A stretch of 64,000 nt of DNA from Streptomyces tendae (lineage in GTDB: Bacteria > Actinomycetota > Actinomycetes > Streptomycetales > Streptomycetaceae). The notes under the pieces are model-generated. The model saw only the letters and a list, made by a program, of their open reading frames with translations, had not been told where the DNA came from and did no database searches. Every line of letters starts with the position of its first letter. Position 1 is the stretch's first letter. The position numbers and the translations under genes were made by a program. The stretch is taken from the NCBI RefSeq assembly GCF_008632955.1, contig NZ_CP043959.1, positions 5,394,001 to 5,458,000 of the forward strand, given 5' to 3'. Positions 25,478 to 34,164 of the stretch are shown in pieces.

Positions 25478-26478
25478 TCCCGGCCGGAGGGCGCCGGGGG
25501 CCATGGGGCGCCCCAGTCGGTGTCGCGGGCCGCTCGGTAGAGGTCGCCGTGGCGTTTGGTGACCGTGGTGCGGCGCAGCGACGGGTCCGTCTCGCACAGG
25601 TCGAGGAGGACCTGGCCCTTGCGGATCTGCGGCTTGCGGACGACGCGGGCGGGGGCCGGGGCGACCGGCCCCCGGGTCGCCGCGACGTAGCTGAACTTCT
25701 CGTCCTCGTAGGGGAGGGTGCCGCCCTTGATCTGGCGGTGCAGCGAGGAGCGGCTGACCCGCGCCGAGAAGTGGCACCAGTCGGTGCCGGGCACGATGGG
25801 GCAGGCGGCGCTGTGCGGGCAGGGCGCGGCCACGTGGAATCCGGCGGCGACCAGGCGGTCACGTGCCTCGATCATCCGGGCGTAACCGTCGGGGGTGCCG
25901 GGCTCCACGATCACCACGGCCTGCGCGGCAGCGGCGGCGGCGTCGACCAGGGCGGCCCGGTCGGAGGCGGTGAGCTCGTTGAGCACGTAGGAGACGGTCA
26001 CGAGGTCGGTCGGCCCGAGGGTGAGGGCGGGTCCGATCCGGGCGCGCTCCCAGCGGGCGCCGCGCAGGGTGCGGTGTCCCGCGGCCAGTTCACGGCCGAG
26101 GTCGAGCGCGGGCCCGGCCCAGTCGAGCACGGTCACGGGGCGCTCCCCGTCCCAGGTCGCGCCCACCGCCCAGGCCGCCGCGCCGGTGCCGCCGCCGATG
26201 TCGACATGGTCCCCGGGCCTCCACCCGGGCACGGCGTCGGCGAACGCGCGCAGCGCCGACCGCACCGCCTCGAAGGTGGCGGGCATCCGGTAGGCGGCGT
26301 ACGCGGCCACGTCGGCGCGGTCACGCAGGATGGGGGTGTCGGTGGGGGTGGCGCCCCGGTAATGGGCGATCAGCCGCTCGACGGCCTGCGCGGCCTGCCG
26401 CGCCGGAATCCCTTCCAGCAGCCCGGCGAGGGCGGCACGCAGGGAGTCGGCGGTATGCGGGGGCGCGGGGGCGTTCAC
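25474..26478 (-). CDS. Rsm22-like small-ribosomal-subunit methyltransferase family protein
   Basis: A 334-residue SAM-dependent methyltransferase. The SAM-binding motif is HVDIGGGTGAAAWAV (about residue 91), followed by TVLDWAGPALDLG and the Rsm22-type catalytic block VTVSYVLNELT. The four-cysteine region CPHSAACPI...DWCHFSARV is the Fe-S or zinc site characteristic of the Rsm22 family. The C-terminal strand ARVVRKPQIRKGQVLLDLC is conserved. Inferred role is rRNA methylation or small-subunit assembly. GTG start at 26478. Confidence 0.85.
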   Translation of the reverse strand: MNAPAPPHTADSLRAALAGLLEGIPARQAAQAVERLIAHYRGATPTDTPILRDRADVAAYAAYRMPATFEAVRSALRAFADAVPGWRPGDHVDIGGGTGAAAWAVGATWDGERPVTVLDWAGPALDLGRELAAGHRTLRGARWERARIGPALTLGPTDLVTVSYVLNELTASDRAALVDAAAAAAQAVVIVEPGTPDGYARMIEARDRLVAAGFHVAAPCPHSAACPIVPGTDWCHFSARVSRSSLHRQIKGGTLPYEDEKFSYVAATRGPVAPAPARVVRKPQIRKGQVLLDLCETDPSLRRTTVTKRHGDLYRAARDTDWGAPWPPAPSGRD

Positions 26479-26578
26479 CCGGCGATTCTACTGACCGCCC
26501 ACGGCCCGCGGATCCGCCCACCGGTCCGTACCCGTACCTGGCCGGCCGCCGCGGGAGCCGTCGGCATGCCGTGCCCCC

Positions 26579-27754
26579 TCACCTCCCCCGCAGCGCCCGC
26601 GCCACCCTGGTCGCCGCGTCCGCGCGGGGGTGCTGTCGGGCGGGCCGGGCGGCGGGGTGGACCGTGTTGGCGAGGAGGACGACGAAGGTGTCCGTGGCGC
26701 GGTCCAGGACCAGGGACGTACCGGTGAAACCGGTGTGCCCCGCCGCGCCGCGTCCCGCGAGGGCGCCCATGAACCAGGGCTGGTCCACGGCGAAGCCGAG
26801 GCCCGGGGCCCGCAGCATCAGGTCCACGTGGTCCGTGCCGAGGACCCGGGCGGGCCCGTACGCCCCGCCCGCCAGCAGGGTGCGGCAGAAGACGGCCAGG
26901 TCGCCCGCGGTGGAGAAGAGTCCCGCGTGACCGGCGACACCGCCCAGCGCCCAGGCGTTCTCGTCGTGCACCTCGCCCCGCAGCATCCCCCGGTCCGCCT
27001 TGGCCCAGGGCCGCCGCTGGTCCTCGGTCGCCGCCGCGGTCGGGCACGGGCCGAAGCCGGTCGCGTTCATGCCGAGGGGCCGGGTGACGCCGTCGCGCAC
27101 CAGGACGTCGAGGGTGCGGCCGGTGATCCGTTCCAGGACGTGCTGGAGCAGCAGCATGTTGAGGTCGGAGTAGCAGTACGTGCCGGGCACGCCGACCGGC
27201 CGTTCCGCACGCAGCAACGCCAGGCGTTCCGCGTCGTCGGCGCAGTCGTACAGCGGGAGTTCGGGACGCAGCCCGGAGGTGTGGGTGAGCAGCTGGCGCA
27301 CGGTGACGCCGTGCCGTGCGGCCGCCGTGAAGTCCGGCAGGTACGTGCCGACGCGGGCGTCCAGGCCCAGCGTCCCCCGCTCGATCTGCTGCACGGCGAC
27401 CACCGAGGTGAACAGCTTGGTGACGGAGGCCAGGTCGAACGGGGTGTCCACGGTCATCGGCACCCGCTGCTCCGGCGGCAGCTCGACGGGCACGCCCGCC
27501 CTCCCGTCGTAGCCGGCGTGGCGCACCGCCCAGCCGGCCGCCTCCTCGACGGCGATCACCGGGCCGCGCCCGACGACCACCACCGCACCCGCCGCCCAGG
27601 GCCGCGCGCCGTCGGTGCGGGCGCGGACCTCCTCGACCAGACGCCGCAGCTCCCCGGCGTCGAGCCCGGCCCGTTCCGGGGTGCCCCGGCGCAGTCGCGG
27701 CGCGCTCAGACGCCCCCGCCCTTCTCGCTCGTCCCGCTCTTCCACGGACGGCAC
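26579..27754 (-). CDS. serine hydrolase, class C beta-lactamase-like
   Basis: This 391-residue protein has SxxK in FDLASVTKLFTS (near residue 113), YxN-like YCYSDLNMLLLQ and the third motif AGHTGFTGTSL, so it belongs to the penicillin-binding/esterase (class C, EstB-like) family. No signal peptide is visible, implying cytoplasmic location. Its annotated start lies 49 bases inside the upstream Bcr/CflA gene on the same strand; a shorter start is possible because the first ~24 residues are charged and unconserved. The overlap implies co-transcription with the exporter. Confidence 0.85.
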   Translation of the reverse strand: MPSVEERDEREGRGRLSAPRLRRGTPERAGLDAGELRRLVEEVRARTDGARPWAAGAVVVVGRGPVIAVEEAAGWAVRHAGYDGRAGVPVELPPEQRVPMTVDTPFDLASVTKLFTSVVAVQQIERGTLGLDARVGTYLPDFTAAARHGVTVRQLLTHTSGLRPELPLYDCADDAERLALLRAERPVGVPGTYCYSDLNMLLLQHVLERITGRTLDVLVRDGVTRPLGMNATGFGPCPTAAATEDQRRPWAKADRGMLRGEVHDENAWALGGVAGHAGLFSTAGDLAVFCRTLLAGGAYGPARVLGTDHVDLMLRAPGLGFAVDQPWFMGALAGRGAAGHTGFTGTSLVLDRATDTFVVLLANTVHPAARPARQHPRADAATRVARALRGR

Positions 27755-29049
27755 ATTCCCAGGAAGCAGGCTGTCGCCACCAGGGCGGAGGCCAGCTGGA
27801 CGACGGCCATCGGGACGGCGGTGTCCTCGCCGGCGATCCCGACCAGCGGGGAGGCCATCGCGCCGATGAGGAAGGACGTCGTGCCGAGCAGGGCGGACGC
27901 GGAGCCGGCCGCCTGCCGGGCCCGCATCAGCGGGAGCGTCTGGGTGTTGGGCATGACGATGCCCATGGACGACATCAGCACGAACAGCGCGGCGGCGACC
28001 GGCACCAGGCCCACCTCGCCGAACACACCCAGCGACATCAGCAGCAGCGCGGTGGCGGCGGCGACCACGACGGCGAGCCCGATGCCGAGCACCTTGTCCA
28101 GCCGGACCCGGCCGACCAGGATCTTCCCGTTGACCTGGCCCATGATCATCAGGCCGACCGAGTTGAGCCCGAACAGCAGGCTGAAGGTCTGCGGGGAGGC
28201 GCCGTAGATCTCCTGCATGACGAACGGGGAGGCGGCGACGTACGCGAAGAGGGACGCGAAGGCGAAGCCGCCCGCGAGCATGTAGCCGGTGAAGGCCCGG
28301 TCGGCGAGGAGCCGGCGCATCGCGCCGAGGGTCTGGCCGAAACCTCCGCCGTGCCGGTCGGAGGGAGCCAGCGTCTCGGGCAGCTTCGTCCAGACAAGAG
28401 CCGTCAGGAGCAGCCCCGCGACGGTGAGGACGACGAAGACCCCTCGCCAGTCCGTGAACCGCAGGACCTGTCCGCCGATGAGCGGCGCCATGATCGGCGC
28501 CATCCCGGAGATCAGCATGAGGGTCGAGAAGAAGCGGGCCAGGGCCACGCCGTCGTACAGGTCACGGGCGACCGCCCGCGCGATGACGATGCCCGCCGCT
28601 CCCGCGAGCCCCTGCGCCAGCCGGCAGGCGACGAGGAGTTCGACGGTCGGCGCGAAGGCGCACAACGCGGTGGCCACGACGTAGATCGCGAGCCCGACGA
28701 GCAGGGGCCGGCGGCGGCCCCAGCGGTCGCTCATCGGCCCGACCACGAGCTGCCCGAGCGCCATGCCGGCCAGACAGGCGGTGAGGGTGAGCTGGACGGT
28801 CGCGGCGGGCGCCTGCAGGGCCCGGGTGACCTCCGGCAGGGCGGGGAGGTACATGTCCATCGCCAGTGGCGTCACGGCGGTCAGGCCGCCGAGGATGAAC
28901 GTGACCAGCAAGCCGGTACCCGGCGCCGCGGCCGGGACGCGCCGCTCCGGCGTGGGCGCCGGCGTGCCGTGGGCGGCCGCCTCCACCGCCGGGCCCCCCG
29001 ACATCCCGCTTTCGGCCGATTTGGATATGGACGCCCCACCCTCGGGCAT
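27706..29049 (-). CDS. Bcr/CflA-family multidrug exporter (MFS)
   Basis: A 447-residue, 12-helix DHA1 transporter. Bcr/CflA hallmarks are MDMYLPALPEVTRAL in TM1, GPMSDRWGRRRPLLVG in loop 2-3, RLAQGLAGAAGIVIARAVARDLYDG in TM4 and MNTQTLP-like MPNTQTLPLMRA. Proton-driven efflux of drugs or small sulphur compounds is the family role. Start chosen at the ATG preceded by GGGAGGGG rather than the upstream in-frame codon. Divergent from the Gfo/Idh/MocA gene; shares the CebR-like site. Confidence 0.9.
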   Translation of the reverse strand: MPEGGASISKSAESGMSGGPAVEAAAHGTPAPTPERRVPAAAPGTGLLVTFILGGLTAVTPLAMDMYLPALPEVTRALQAPAATVQLTLTACLAGMALGQLVVGPMSDRWGRRRPLLVGLAIYVVATALCAFAPTVELLVACRLAQGLAGAAGIVIARAVARDLYDGVALARFFSTLMLISGMAPIMAPLIGGQVLRFTDWRGVFVVLTVAGLLLTALVWTKLPETLAPSDRHGGGFGQTLGAMRRLLADRAFTGYMLAGGFAFASLFAYVAASPFVMQEIYGASPQTFSLLFGLNSVGLMIMGQVNGKILVGRVRLDKVLGIGLAVVVAAATALLLMSLGVFGEVGLVPVAAALFVLMSSMGIVMPNTQTLPLMRARQAAGSASALLGTTSFLIGAMASPLVGIAGEDTAVPMAVVQLASALVATACFLGMCRPWKSGTSEKGGGV

Positions 29050-29127
29050 GTGACCCCTCCCTTTCCATGCCATCGGCTCCCTATGCTCTCAGCTCGTACG
29101 CAGTGCTCGGTGTCGACGACGATGCCA

Positions 29128-29141
29128 TGGGAGCGCTTCCA
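29128..29141. promoter_or_regulatory. CebR-like LacI-family operator
   Basis: TGGGAGCGCTTCCA differs by one base from the Streptomyces CebR box TGGGAGCGCTCCCA. It lies 54 bases before the start of the Gfo/Idh/MocA gene and 79 bases from the divergent Bcr/CflA start. Confidence 0.65.
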
Positions 29142-29194
29142 CGCCACAGCCCCAGGGTGAAGCGTTGAGGGAACACACGAACAGGGTGGGACGA

Positions 29195-30235
29195 ATGACA
29201 GAGCAGAAGGTGCGCTGGGGGATCCTGGCGACCGGCGGCATGGCCGCGACGTTCGCGGCGGACCTGGTGGACATGCCCGACGCCGAGGTCGCGGCGGTGG
29301 CGTCCCGCTCGACGGAGTCGGCCAAGGCGTTCGCCGAACGCTTCGGCATACCGCGCGCGTACGGCGACTGGGACACGCTCGCGGCGGACGACGAGCTCGA
29401 CGTCGTCTACGTCGCCACGCCCCACTCCGCGCACCGCGCGGCGGCCGGGCTGATGCTGGAGGCCGGGCATCACGTGCTGTGCGAGAAGCCGTTCACGCTG
29501 AACGCCGGGGAGGCTGCCGAACTGGTCGCGCTGGCGCGGGACGGCGGGCGCTTCCTGATGGAGGCCATGTGGATGTACTGCCATCCCATGGTGCGGCGCC
29601 TCAAGGCGCTGGTCGACGACGGCGCGATCGGCGAAGTGCGCCACGTCCAGGCGGACTTCGGTCTGGCGGGCCCCTTCCCGGCCACCCACCGGCTGCGTGA
29701 CCCCGCGCTCGGCGGCGGCGCGCTGCTGGACCTCGGGGTGTACCCGGTGTCGTTCGCCCAGCTGCTCCTCGGGGAGCCGTCGGACCTCACCGCGCGCGCG
29801 ATGCTCTCGGAGGAGGGGGTGGACCTCCAGACGGGGGCGCTGCTCTCCTGGGAGAACGGCGCCCTCGCCTCGGTGCACTGCTCCATCGTGGGCGGTACGG
29901 CCACCTCCGCGTCGATCACCGGGTCGAAGGGGCGGATCGACGTCCCGGACGGCTTCTTCTTCCCGGAGCGGTTCGTGCTGCACCGGGAGGGACAGGACGC
30001 CGAGGAGTTCGCGGCCGACCCGCTCCACGGCCCCCGCGCCAGCCTCAAGCACGAGGCCGCGGAGGTGATGCGGGCACTGCGGGCAGGCGAGACGGAGTCC
30101 CCGGTGGTCCCGCTGGACGGCACCCTCGCCGTGATGCGGACGCTCGACGCGATCCGGGACCGCGTCGGCGTCCGCTACCCGGGCGAGGCGGCCGGCCGGG
30201 TGGCGGCCGACGGCGCGGCGGTCACGCCGGCTTGA
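29195..30235 (+). CDS. Gfo/Idh/MocA-family oxidoreductase
   Basis: A 346-residue NAD(P)-dependent dehydrogenase acting on sugars or related polyols. The Rossmann motif is WGILATGGMAATFAADL, the catalytic lysine lies in LCEKPFTLN, and FLMEAMWMYCHPMVRRLK plus GGGALLDLGVYPVSFAQ are typical of the dihydrodiol/xylose dehydrogenase branch. The ATG follows AGGGTGGGA; an in-frame TTG 30 bases upstream is less likely. The CebR-like site upstream suggests cello-oligosaccharide control. Its 3' end overlaps the convergent phoD gene by 14 bases. Confidence 0.88.
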   Translation: MTEQKVRWGILATGGMAATFAADLVDMPDAEVAAVASRSTESAKAFAERFGIPRAYGDWDTLAADDELDVVYVATPHSAHRAAAGLMLEAGHHVLCEKPFTLNAGEAAELVALARDGGRFLMEAMWMYCHPMVRRLKALVDDGAIGEVRHVQADFGLAGPFPATHRLRDPALGGGALLDLGVYPVSFAQLLLGEPSDLTARAMLSEEGVDLQTGALLSWENGALASVHCSIVGGTATSASITGSKGRIDVPDGFFFPERFVLHREGQDAEEFAADPLHGPRASLKHEAAEVMRALRAGETESPVVPLDGTLAVMRTLDAIRDRVGVRYPGEAAGRVAADGAAVTPA

Positions 30236-31877
30236 GCCCCGGCTCCCCCGCCTCCGTGACGAAGGAGGCGGCGGTGGTGAGCGGCGCGCCCTGCGTGGTG
30301 ACGTGGGAGACCGTCTTGAAGTCGGCGCGCGCCCGCTCCCGGCCGAGGGTGACGGTCGTGTAGCCGCGCAGGCCGTTGTAGAAGCGCATGTGCGGGTTGG
30401 CGGCCGTCATGGTCTCCCAGTTGGCGGGCTTCGCCGAGCCGTTGCCGCCGCTGGTGATCGAGGAGGTGACGATCTCGGTGCCCACGGTCTTCGAGCTGGG
30501 GTCGGCGAAGTCCCGCTTGATGTCGAAGCCGTAGTGGACGTGCACGTCGCCGGTGAGGACCATCAGGTTCTCGACGCCGGCTGCCCGCGCGCCGGCCAGC
30601 ACGCGCTCGCGGGAGGCCGGATAGCCGTCCCAGGAGTCCATGGAGACCTTGGCCGGCGGGGTGGGCGTGTCGAGCCGCTGGGCGAAGGTGACCTGCTGCG
30701 GTACGACGTTCCAGACCGCGTCGGACCTGCGCCAGCCGTCGATCAGCCAGCGCTCCTGGGCGGCGCCGGTCAGGGTGCGCGAGGGGTCCTCGGACTCGGG
30801 GCCGGGGAACTGCCAGCCGTCGCCGTACGCCTGGTTCGAGCGGTACTGGCGGGTGTCGAGCACGTCGAACTGGGCGAGCCGGCCCCAGTGCAGCCGGCGG
30901 TACAGCTTCAGGTCGGGGCCGTCGGGAAGCTGGGGCCGGCGCAGCGGCATGTTCTCCCAGTAGGCCCGGTAGGCGGCGGCCCGGCGCAGCAGGAACTCCT
31001 CCGGCGGGACGCTGTTCTCGGGGGTGTCGTCGGCGTAGTTGTTCTCGGTCTCGTGGTCGTCCCAGGTGACGACGAAGGGGTGCGCGGCGTGCGCGGCCCT
31101 GAGGTCGGGGTCGGACTTGTAGAGGGCGTACCGCAGCCGGTAGTCCTCCAGCGTGACGGTCTCCCGGTTGAACAGGCCGGAGGGCAGGGTGCCGGCCGGG
31201 TAGGCGCGGGAGCCGCCGGCGTCGTTCACGGCGTACTCGTAGAGGTAGTCGCCGAGGTGGAAGACGACGTCGACGTCCTCCTGGGCGAGGTGCCGGTAGG
31301 CGGTGTAGTAGCCCTGGTCGTAGCGCTGGCAGGAGACGACGCCGAAGGTGAGCTCGGCGGCGCGGCTGCGGGGGGCGGGCGCGGTGCGGGTGCGGCCCGC
31401 GGGGCTGACGAAGCGGCCCGCGCGGAAGCGGTAGTGGTAGACGCGGCCCGGGGCGAGCCCGCCGGCCTCGACGTGCACGGTGTGGTGGAACTCGGGGTGG
31501 GCGGTGGCCGTCCCCCGTCTGACGACGCTGCGGAACCGTGCGTCGAGGGCGATCTCCCACTCGACGGTGACGCGGCGCGCGGGCAGCCCGCCGTCCGCCT
31601 GGTACGGCGCGGGCGCGAGGCGGGTCCACAGCAGCACCGAGTCGGGGTGCGGGTCACCGGAGGCGACGCCCAGCGTGAAGGGGTCGTCGGTGATCCGTGC
31701 GGTGTCCAGTTCGGCGGCGGCCGCGGTGCCCGCGCCGGGCACGCCGACGGCGAAGGCGAGCGCGGCGGCGGCGCCGGTGACGGTCAGGAAGCGGCGGCGG
31801 CCGATGTGACGCGCGGCGGCGCGGAGTTCGGGCGCGTGGGACGGGCGGTCCTCGGGTGTCATCGGTTCCTGCGTCAT
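30222..31877 (-). CDS. phoD: alkaline phosphatase D, Tat-exported
   Basis: PhoD releases phosphate from phosphomonoesters and diesters outside the cell. The 551-residue protein has a twin-arginine signal (GRRRFLTVTGAAAALAFAVG, residues 27-46). A PhoD N-terminal domain (FTLGVASGDPHPDSVLLWTR) is followed by the metallophosphatase core with FGVVSCQRYDQGYYTAYRHL, VFHLGDYLYEY, VVTWDDHETENNYA and VLTGDVHVHYGFD, supplying the Fe/Ca ligands. The ATG is preceded by GGGGAGGAACC. Probable PhoP control through the site at 31966. Confidence 0.93.
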   Translation of the reverse strand: MTQEPMTPEDRPSHAPELRAAARHIGRRRFLTVTGAAAALAFAVGVPGAGTAAAAELDTARITDDPFTLGVASGDPHPDSVLLWTRLAPAPYQADGGLPARRVTVEWEIALDARFRSVVRRGTATAHPEFHHTVHVEAGGLAPGRVYHYRFRAGRFVSPAGRTRTAPAPRSRAAELTFGVVSCQRYDQGYYTAYRHLAQEDVDVVFHLGDYLYEYAVNDAGGSRAYPAGTLPSGLFNRETVTLEDYRLRYALYKSDPDLRAAHAAHPFVVTWDDHETENNYADDTPENSVPPEEFLLRRAAAYRAYWENMPLRRPQLPDGPDLKLYRRLHWGRLAQFDVLDTRQYRSNQAYGDGWQFPGPESEDPSRTLTGAAQERWLIDGWRRSDAVWNVVPQQVTFAQRLDTPTPPAKVSMDSWDGYPASRERVLAGARAAGVENLMVLTGDVHVHYGFDIKRDFADPSSKTVGTEIVTSSITSGGNGSAKPANWETMTAANPHMRFYNGLRGYTTVTLGRERARADFKTVSHVTTQGAPLTTAASFVTEAGEPGLKPA

Positions 31878-31965
31878 CGGTTCCTCCCCTGACGGGCATG
31901 TGGGTGCGGAAGGAATTGCAGTGGCCGGGGACGACGCAGCGTTGACGCGTACACAGCATCCGGAT

Positions 31966-31994
31966 GACGGTCGTATGAGGTCCGCGTGGCGAAC
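31966..31994 (-). promoter_or_regulatory. possible PHO box upstream of phoD
   Basis: On the minus strand three 7-mers at an 11-base period, GTTCGCC, GGACCTC and GACCGTC, precede phoD by 89-117 bases. Only the first matches the PhoP direct-repeat unit GTTCACC well, so this is tentative. Confidence 0.3.
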
Positions 31995-32015
31995 CCTCGC
32001 CTACGCTGCGGTGCC

Positions 32016-32792
32016 ATGAACGCCAAGGAAACGGACGGACGGGCCGGGGTCGCGGTGGTCACCGGGGCCGGATCCGGCATCGGGCGCGCGGTGACGCGGG
32101 AACTGCTGGGCGCGGGCTGGTCGGTGGCGCTGGCGGGGCGCCGCGCGGAGGCATTGGAGGAGACGGCGGGGTCGTCGGGCCGGGACGGCGGGCAGGCTCT
32201 GGTGATCCCGACGGACGTGTCACGACCCGGGGACGTGGAAGCGCTGTTCGCGGCGACGGTGGGCCGTTTCGGCCGGGTGGACCTGCTGTTCAACAACGCC
32301 GGGACGTTCGGCCCGGGCGGGGTGCCGGTGGAGGACCTGCCGTACGAGGCGTGGCGGCACGTGGTGGACACCAACCTCAACGGGGCGTTCCTGTGCGCGC
32401 AGGCGGCGTACCGGCAGATGAAGGAGCAGGCCCCGCAGGGCGGCCGGATCATCAACAACGGCTCGGTCTCGGCGCACGTCCCGCGCCCCCGGTCGGTCGC
32501 CTACACGGCCACCAAGCACGCGCTGACCGGCCTGACCAAGTCGTTGTCCCTGGACGGGCGTCCGTACGGAATCGCGGTGGGCCAGATCGACATCGGCAAC
32601 GCGGCGACGGACATGACGGAGCGCATGCGGACGGGCGTGTTGCAGGCGAACGGGGAGGTCGCGCCGGAGCCGGTGATGGATGTGGCGGACGTGGCGCGGA
32701 CGGTGCGGCACATGGCGGAACTGCCGCTGGAGGCGAACGTGCAGTTCGCGACGGTGCTGGCGACGGCGATGCCGTACGTGGGGCGGGGGTGA
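32016..32792 (+). CDS. short-chain dehydrogenase/reductase
   Basis: A 258-residue classical SDR. The cofactor motif is TGAGSGIGRAV, followed by NNAGTFG, catalytic NGSVSAHVPRPRSVAYTATK (Ser, Tyr, Lys) and a C-terminal IDIGNAATDMTERM loop. The Arg pair in AGRRAEAL suggests NADP(H) preference. The ATG has no ribosome-binding site, but TACGCT lies eight bases upstream; an in-frame GTG ten codons earlier is an alternative. Divergent from phoD. Confidence 0.9.
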   Translation: MNAKETDGRAGVAVVTGAGSGIGRAVTRELLGAGWSVALAGRRAEALEETAGSSGRDGGQALVIPTDVSRPGDVEALFAATVGRFGRVDLLFNNAGTFGPGGVPVEDLPYEAWRHVVDTNLNGAFLCAQAAYRQMKEQAPQGGRIINNGSVSAHVPRPRSVAYTATKHALTGLTKSLSLDGRPYGIAVGQIDIGNAATDMTERMRTGVLQANGEVAPEPVMDVADVARTVRHMAELPLEANVQFATVLATAMPYVGRG

Positions 32793-32945
32793 GCCGCTCC
32801 GCGCCGCCGGCGTGCGCTGATCCCCACAACCGGACTTAACGCATCCGCCCCATTGCGGCCGGTGGAGAACCTATGCTCAACTTCTCTGCACCAAAGCTTC
32901 ACAGTTGAAGCAGCGGTCTTCCGTCAGGCCACATCCAGGGGGGAG

Positions 32946-33027
32946 GCGGCAGCCGTTCCACACCGCCGGCTGGGGGTGGACCCGCGCGGGACCGTGGGTG
33001 CGCACCGGCGGGTGGAACGGCTGCCGC
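32946..33027. terminator. long inverted repeat between SDR and aldo/keto reductase genes
   Basis: GCGGCAGCCGTTCCAC at 32946-32961 is matched by GTGGAACGGCTGCCGC at 33012-33027, with continued pairing inward (CCGCCGG/CCGGCGG, one bulge). A 24-25 bp stem follows; the minus-strand gene ends 15 bases away. Bidirectional terminator. Confidence 0.75.
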
Positions 33028-33041
33028 ACGTTTTCCATGGC

Positions 33042-34028
33042 CTATCGCTGGAGGATGCGCTCCACCTCCGCCAACTCCGCCGCGGTCAGCGGACCCTTCT
33101 CCAACGCGCCCGCGTTCTCCTCCGCCTGGGCGACGGACCGGAAGCCGGGGATCGGTACGGTGCGCGGGCTGCGCGCCCACAGCCACGCCAGGGCGCCCTG
33201 GGTGGGCGTGCGCCCGCCGCCGGTGAGGACGTCCCGCAGCGCGTCGACGCGCGCCAGCCACGCGGGATCCGCGCCGGTGCCGTCGCCGAAGCCCTGCAGC
33301 CAGGCGGGCGGCCGGCTGCGGATGTCCCCGCTCTCCAGCGACCGCCGGCCGGCGTGCTTGCCGGTCAGCAGACCCATGGCGAGGGGACTGCGGTTGACCG
33401 ACGCGAGGTCCGCCCGCTCGCAGAGCAGCAGCATCTCGGGGGCGTCCTGCAGCACGTTGAGCGCGTGCTGCACTGCGGCACAGTGCGGCCCCTCGGCGAA
33501 CACCGCGGCCCTGGCGGGGTCGTCGGTGCTCCAGGCGTACGCCCGGATCAGCCCCTCCCCCACCAACTCCTCGCACGCGTCGCGTAGCCGGGCGGCGCGC
33601 TCGGGATCGGCGTCGGCGATGTGCAGCTGGTAGAGGTCGACATGGTCGGTGCCGAGCCGGCGCAGGGAGGCGGTCAGGGCCCGGCGCAGGTGTTCCGGGG
33701 AGTCGTCGGTGCCGGAGGTGGTGCGGGTGTCCGGGTCGAAGAGGTTGCCCCACTTGGTGGCGACGACGACCTCGTCCCGCCGCCTGCCGAGCGCCCGCCC
33801 GAGTATGCGCTCGCTGTGCCCGGTGCCGTAGACGTCGGCGGTGTCGAAGAAGGTGACGCCCAGGTCGAGGGCACGGTGGATCGCCCGCACCGACTCCTCG
33901 TCGCCGACCTTCCCCCACCCGAGCGGCTGCCCGGCACCGTCCTGCCACTCCCCGCCGATGGCCCAGCACCCGAACCCGAGCGCACTCACCTCGATACCAC
34001 TGCGTCCCAGTGTGCGTGTGAACTCCAT
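33042..34028 (-). CDS. aldo/keto reductase
   Basis: A 328-residue NADPH-dependent AKR of the YghZ/Tas-like group. The catalytic tetrad is visible: Asp and Tyr in FFDTADVYGTGHSE, Lys in VVATKWGN and His in DLYQLHIADADP. The C-terminal NADP-binding segment is TVPIPGFRSVAQAEENAGAL. The start ATG at 34028 gives MEFTRTLGRSGIEVSALGFG, the family's usual N-terminus. It is the first gene downstream, on the same strand, of the Y-RNA locus but separated from it by a strong hairpin. Substrate unknown. Confidence 0.92.
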   Translation of the reverse strand: MEFTRTLGRSGIEVSALGFGCWAIGGEWQDGAGQPLGWGKVGDEESVRAIHRALDLGVTFFDTADVYGTGHSERILGRALGRRRDEVVVATKWGNLFDPDTRTTSGTDDSPEHLRRALTASLRRLGTDHVDLYQLHIADADPERAARLRDACEELVGEGLIRAYAWSTDDPARAAVFAEGPHCAAVQHALNVLQDAPEMLLLCERADLASVNRSPLAMGLLTGKHAGRRSLESGDIRSRPPAWLQGFGDGTGADPAWLARVDALRDVLTGGGRTPTQGALAWLWARSPRTVPIPGFRSVAQAEENAGALEKGPLTAAELAEVERILQR

Positions 34029-34093
34029 GCGGAGGACGGTAAGAGCTGGAGTGCACACGAAGGCAAGGGGGGCCGGAGGGCCGATGACGTGGC

Positions 34094-34127
34094 GGGGCCC
34101 GGGAGTCGTATCCAGCTCCCGGGCCCC
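34094..34127 (-). terminator. strong hairpin after the Y-RNA-like gene
   Basis: GGGGCCCGGGAG and CTCCCGGGCCCC form a perfect 12-bp stem with a 10-base loop, 38 bases downstream of the structured RNA on the minus strand and upstream of the aldo/keto reductase. No T run follows, as often in Streptomyces. Confidence 0.7.
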
Positions 34128-34164
34128 TGGGGATGCCACCCACTTGCGCACGCCGGCGGCGTTT

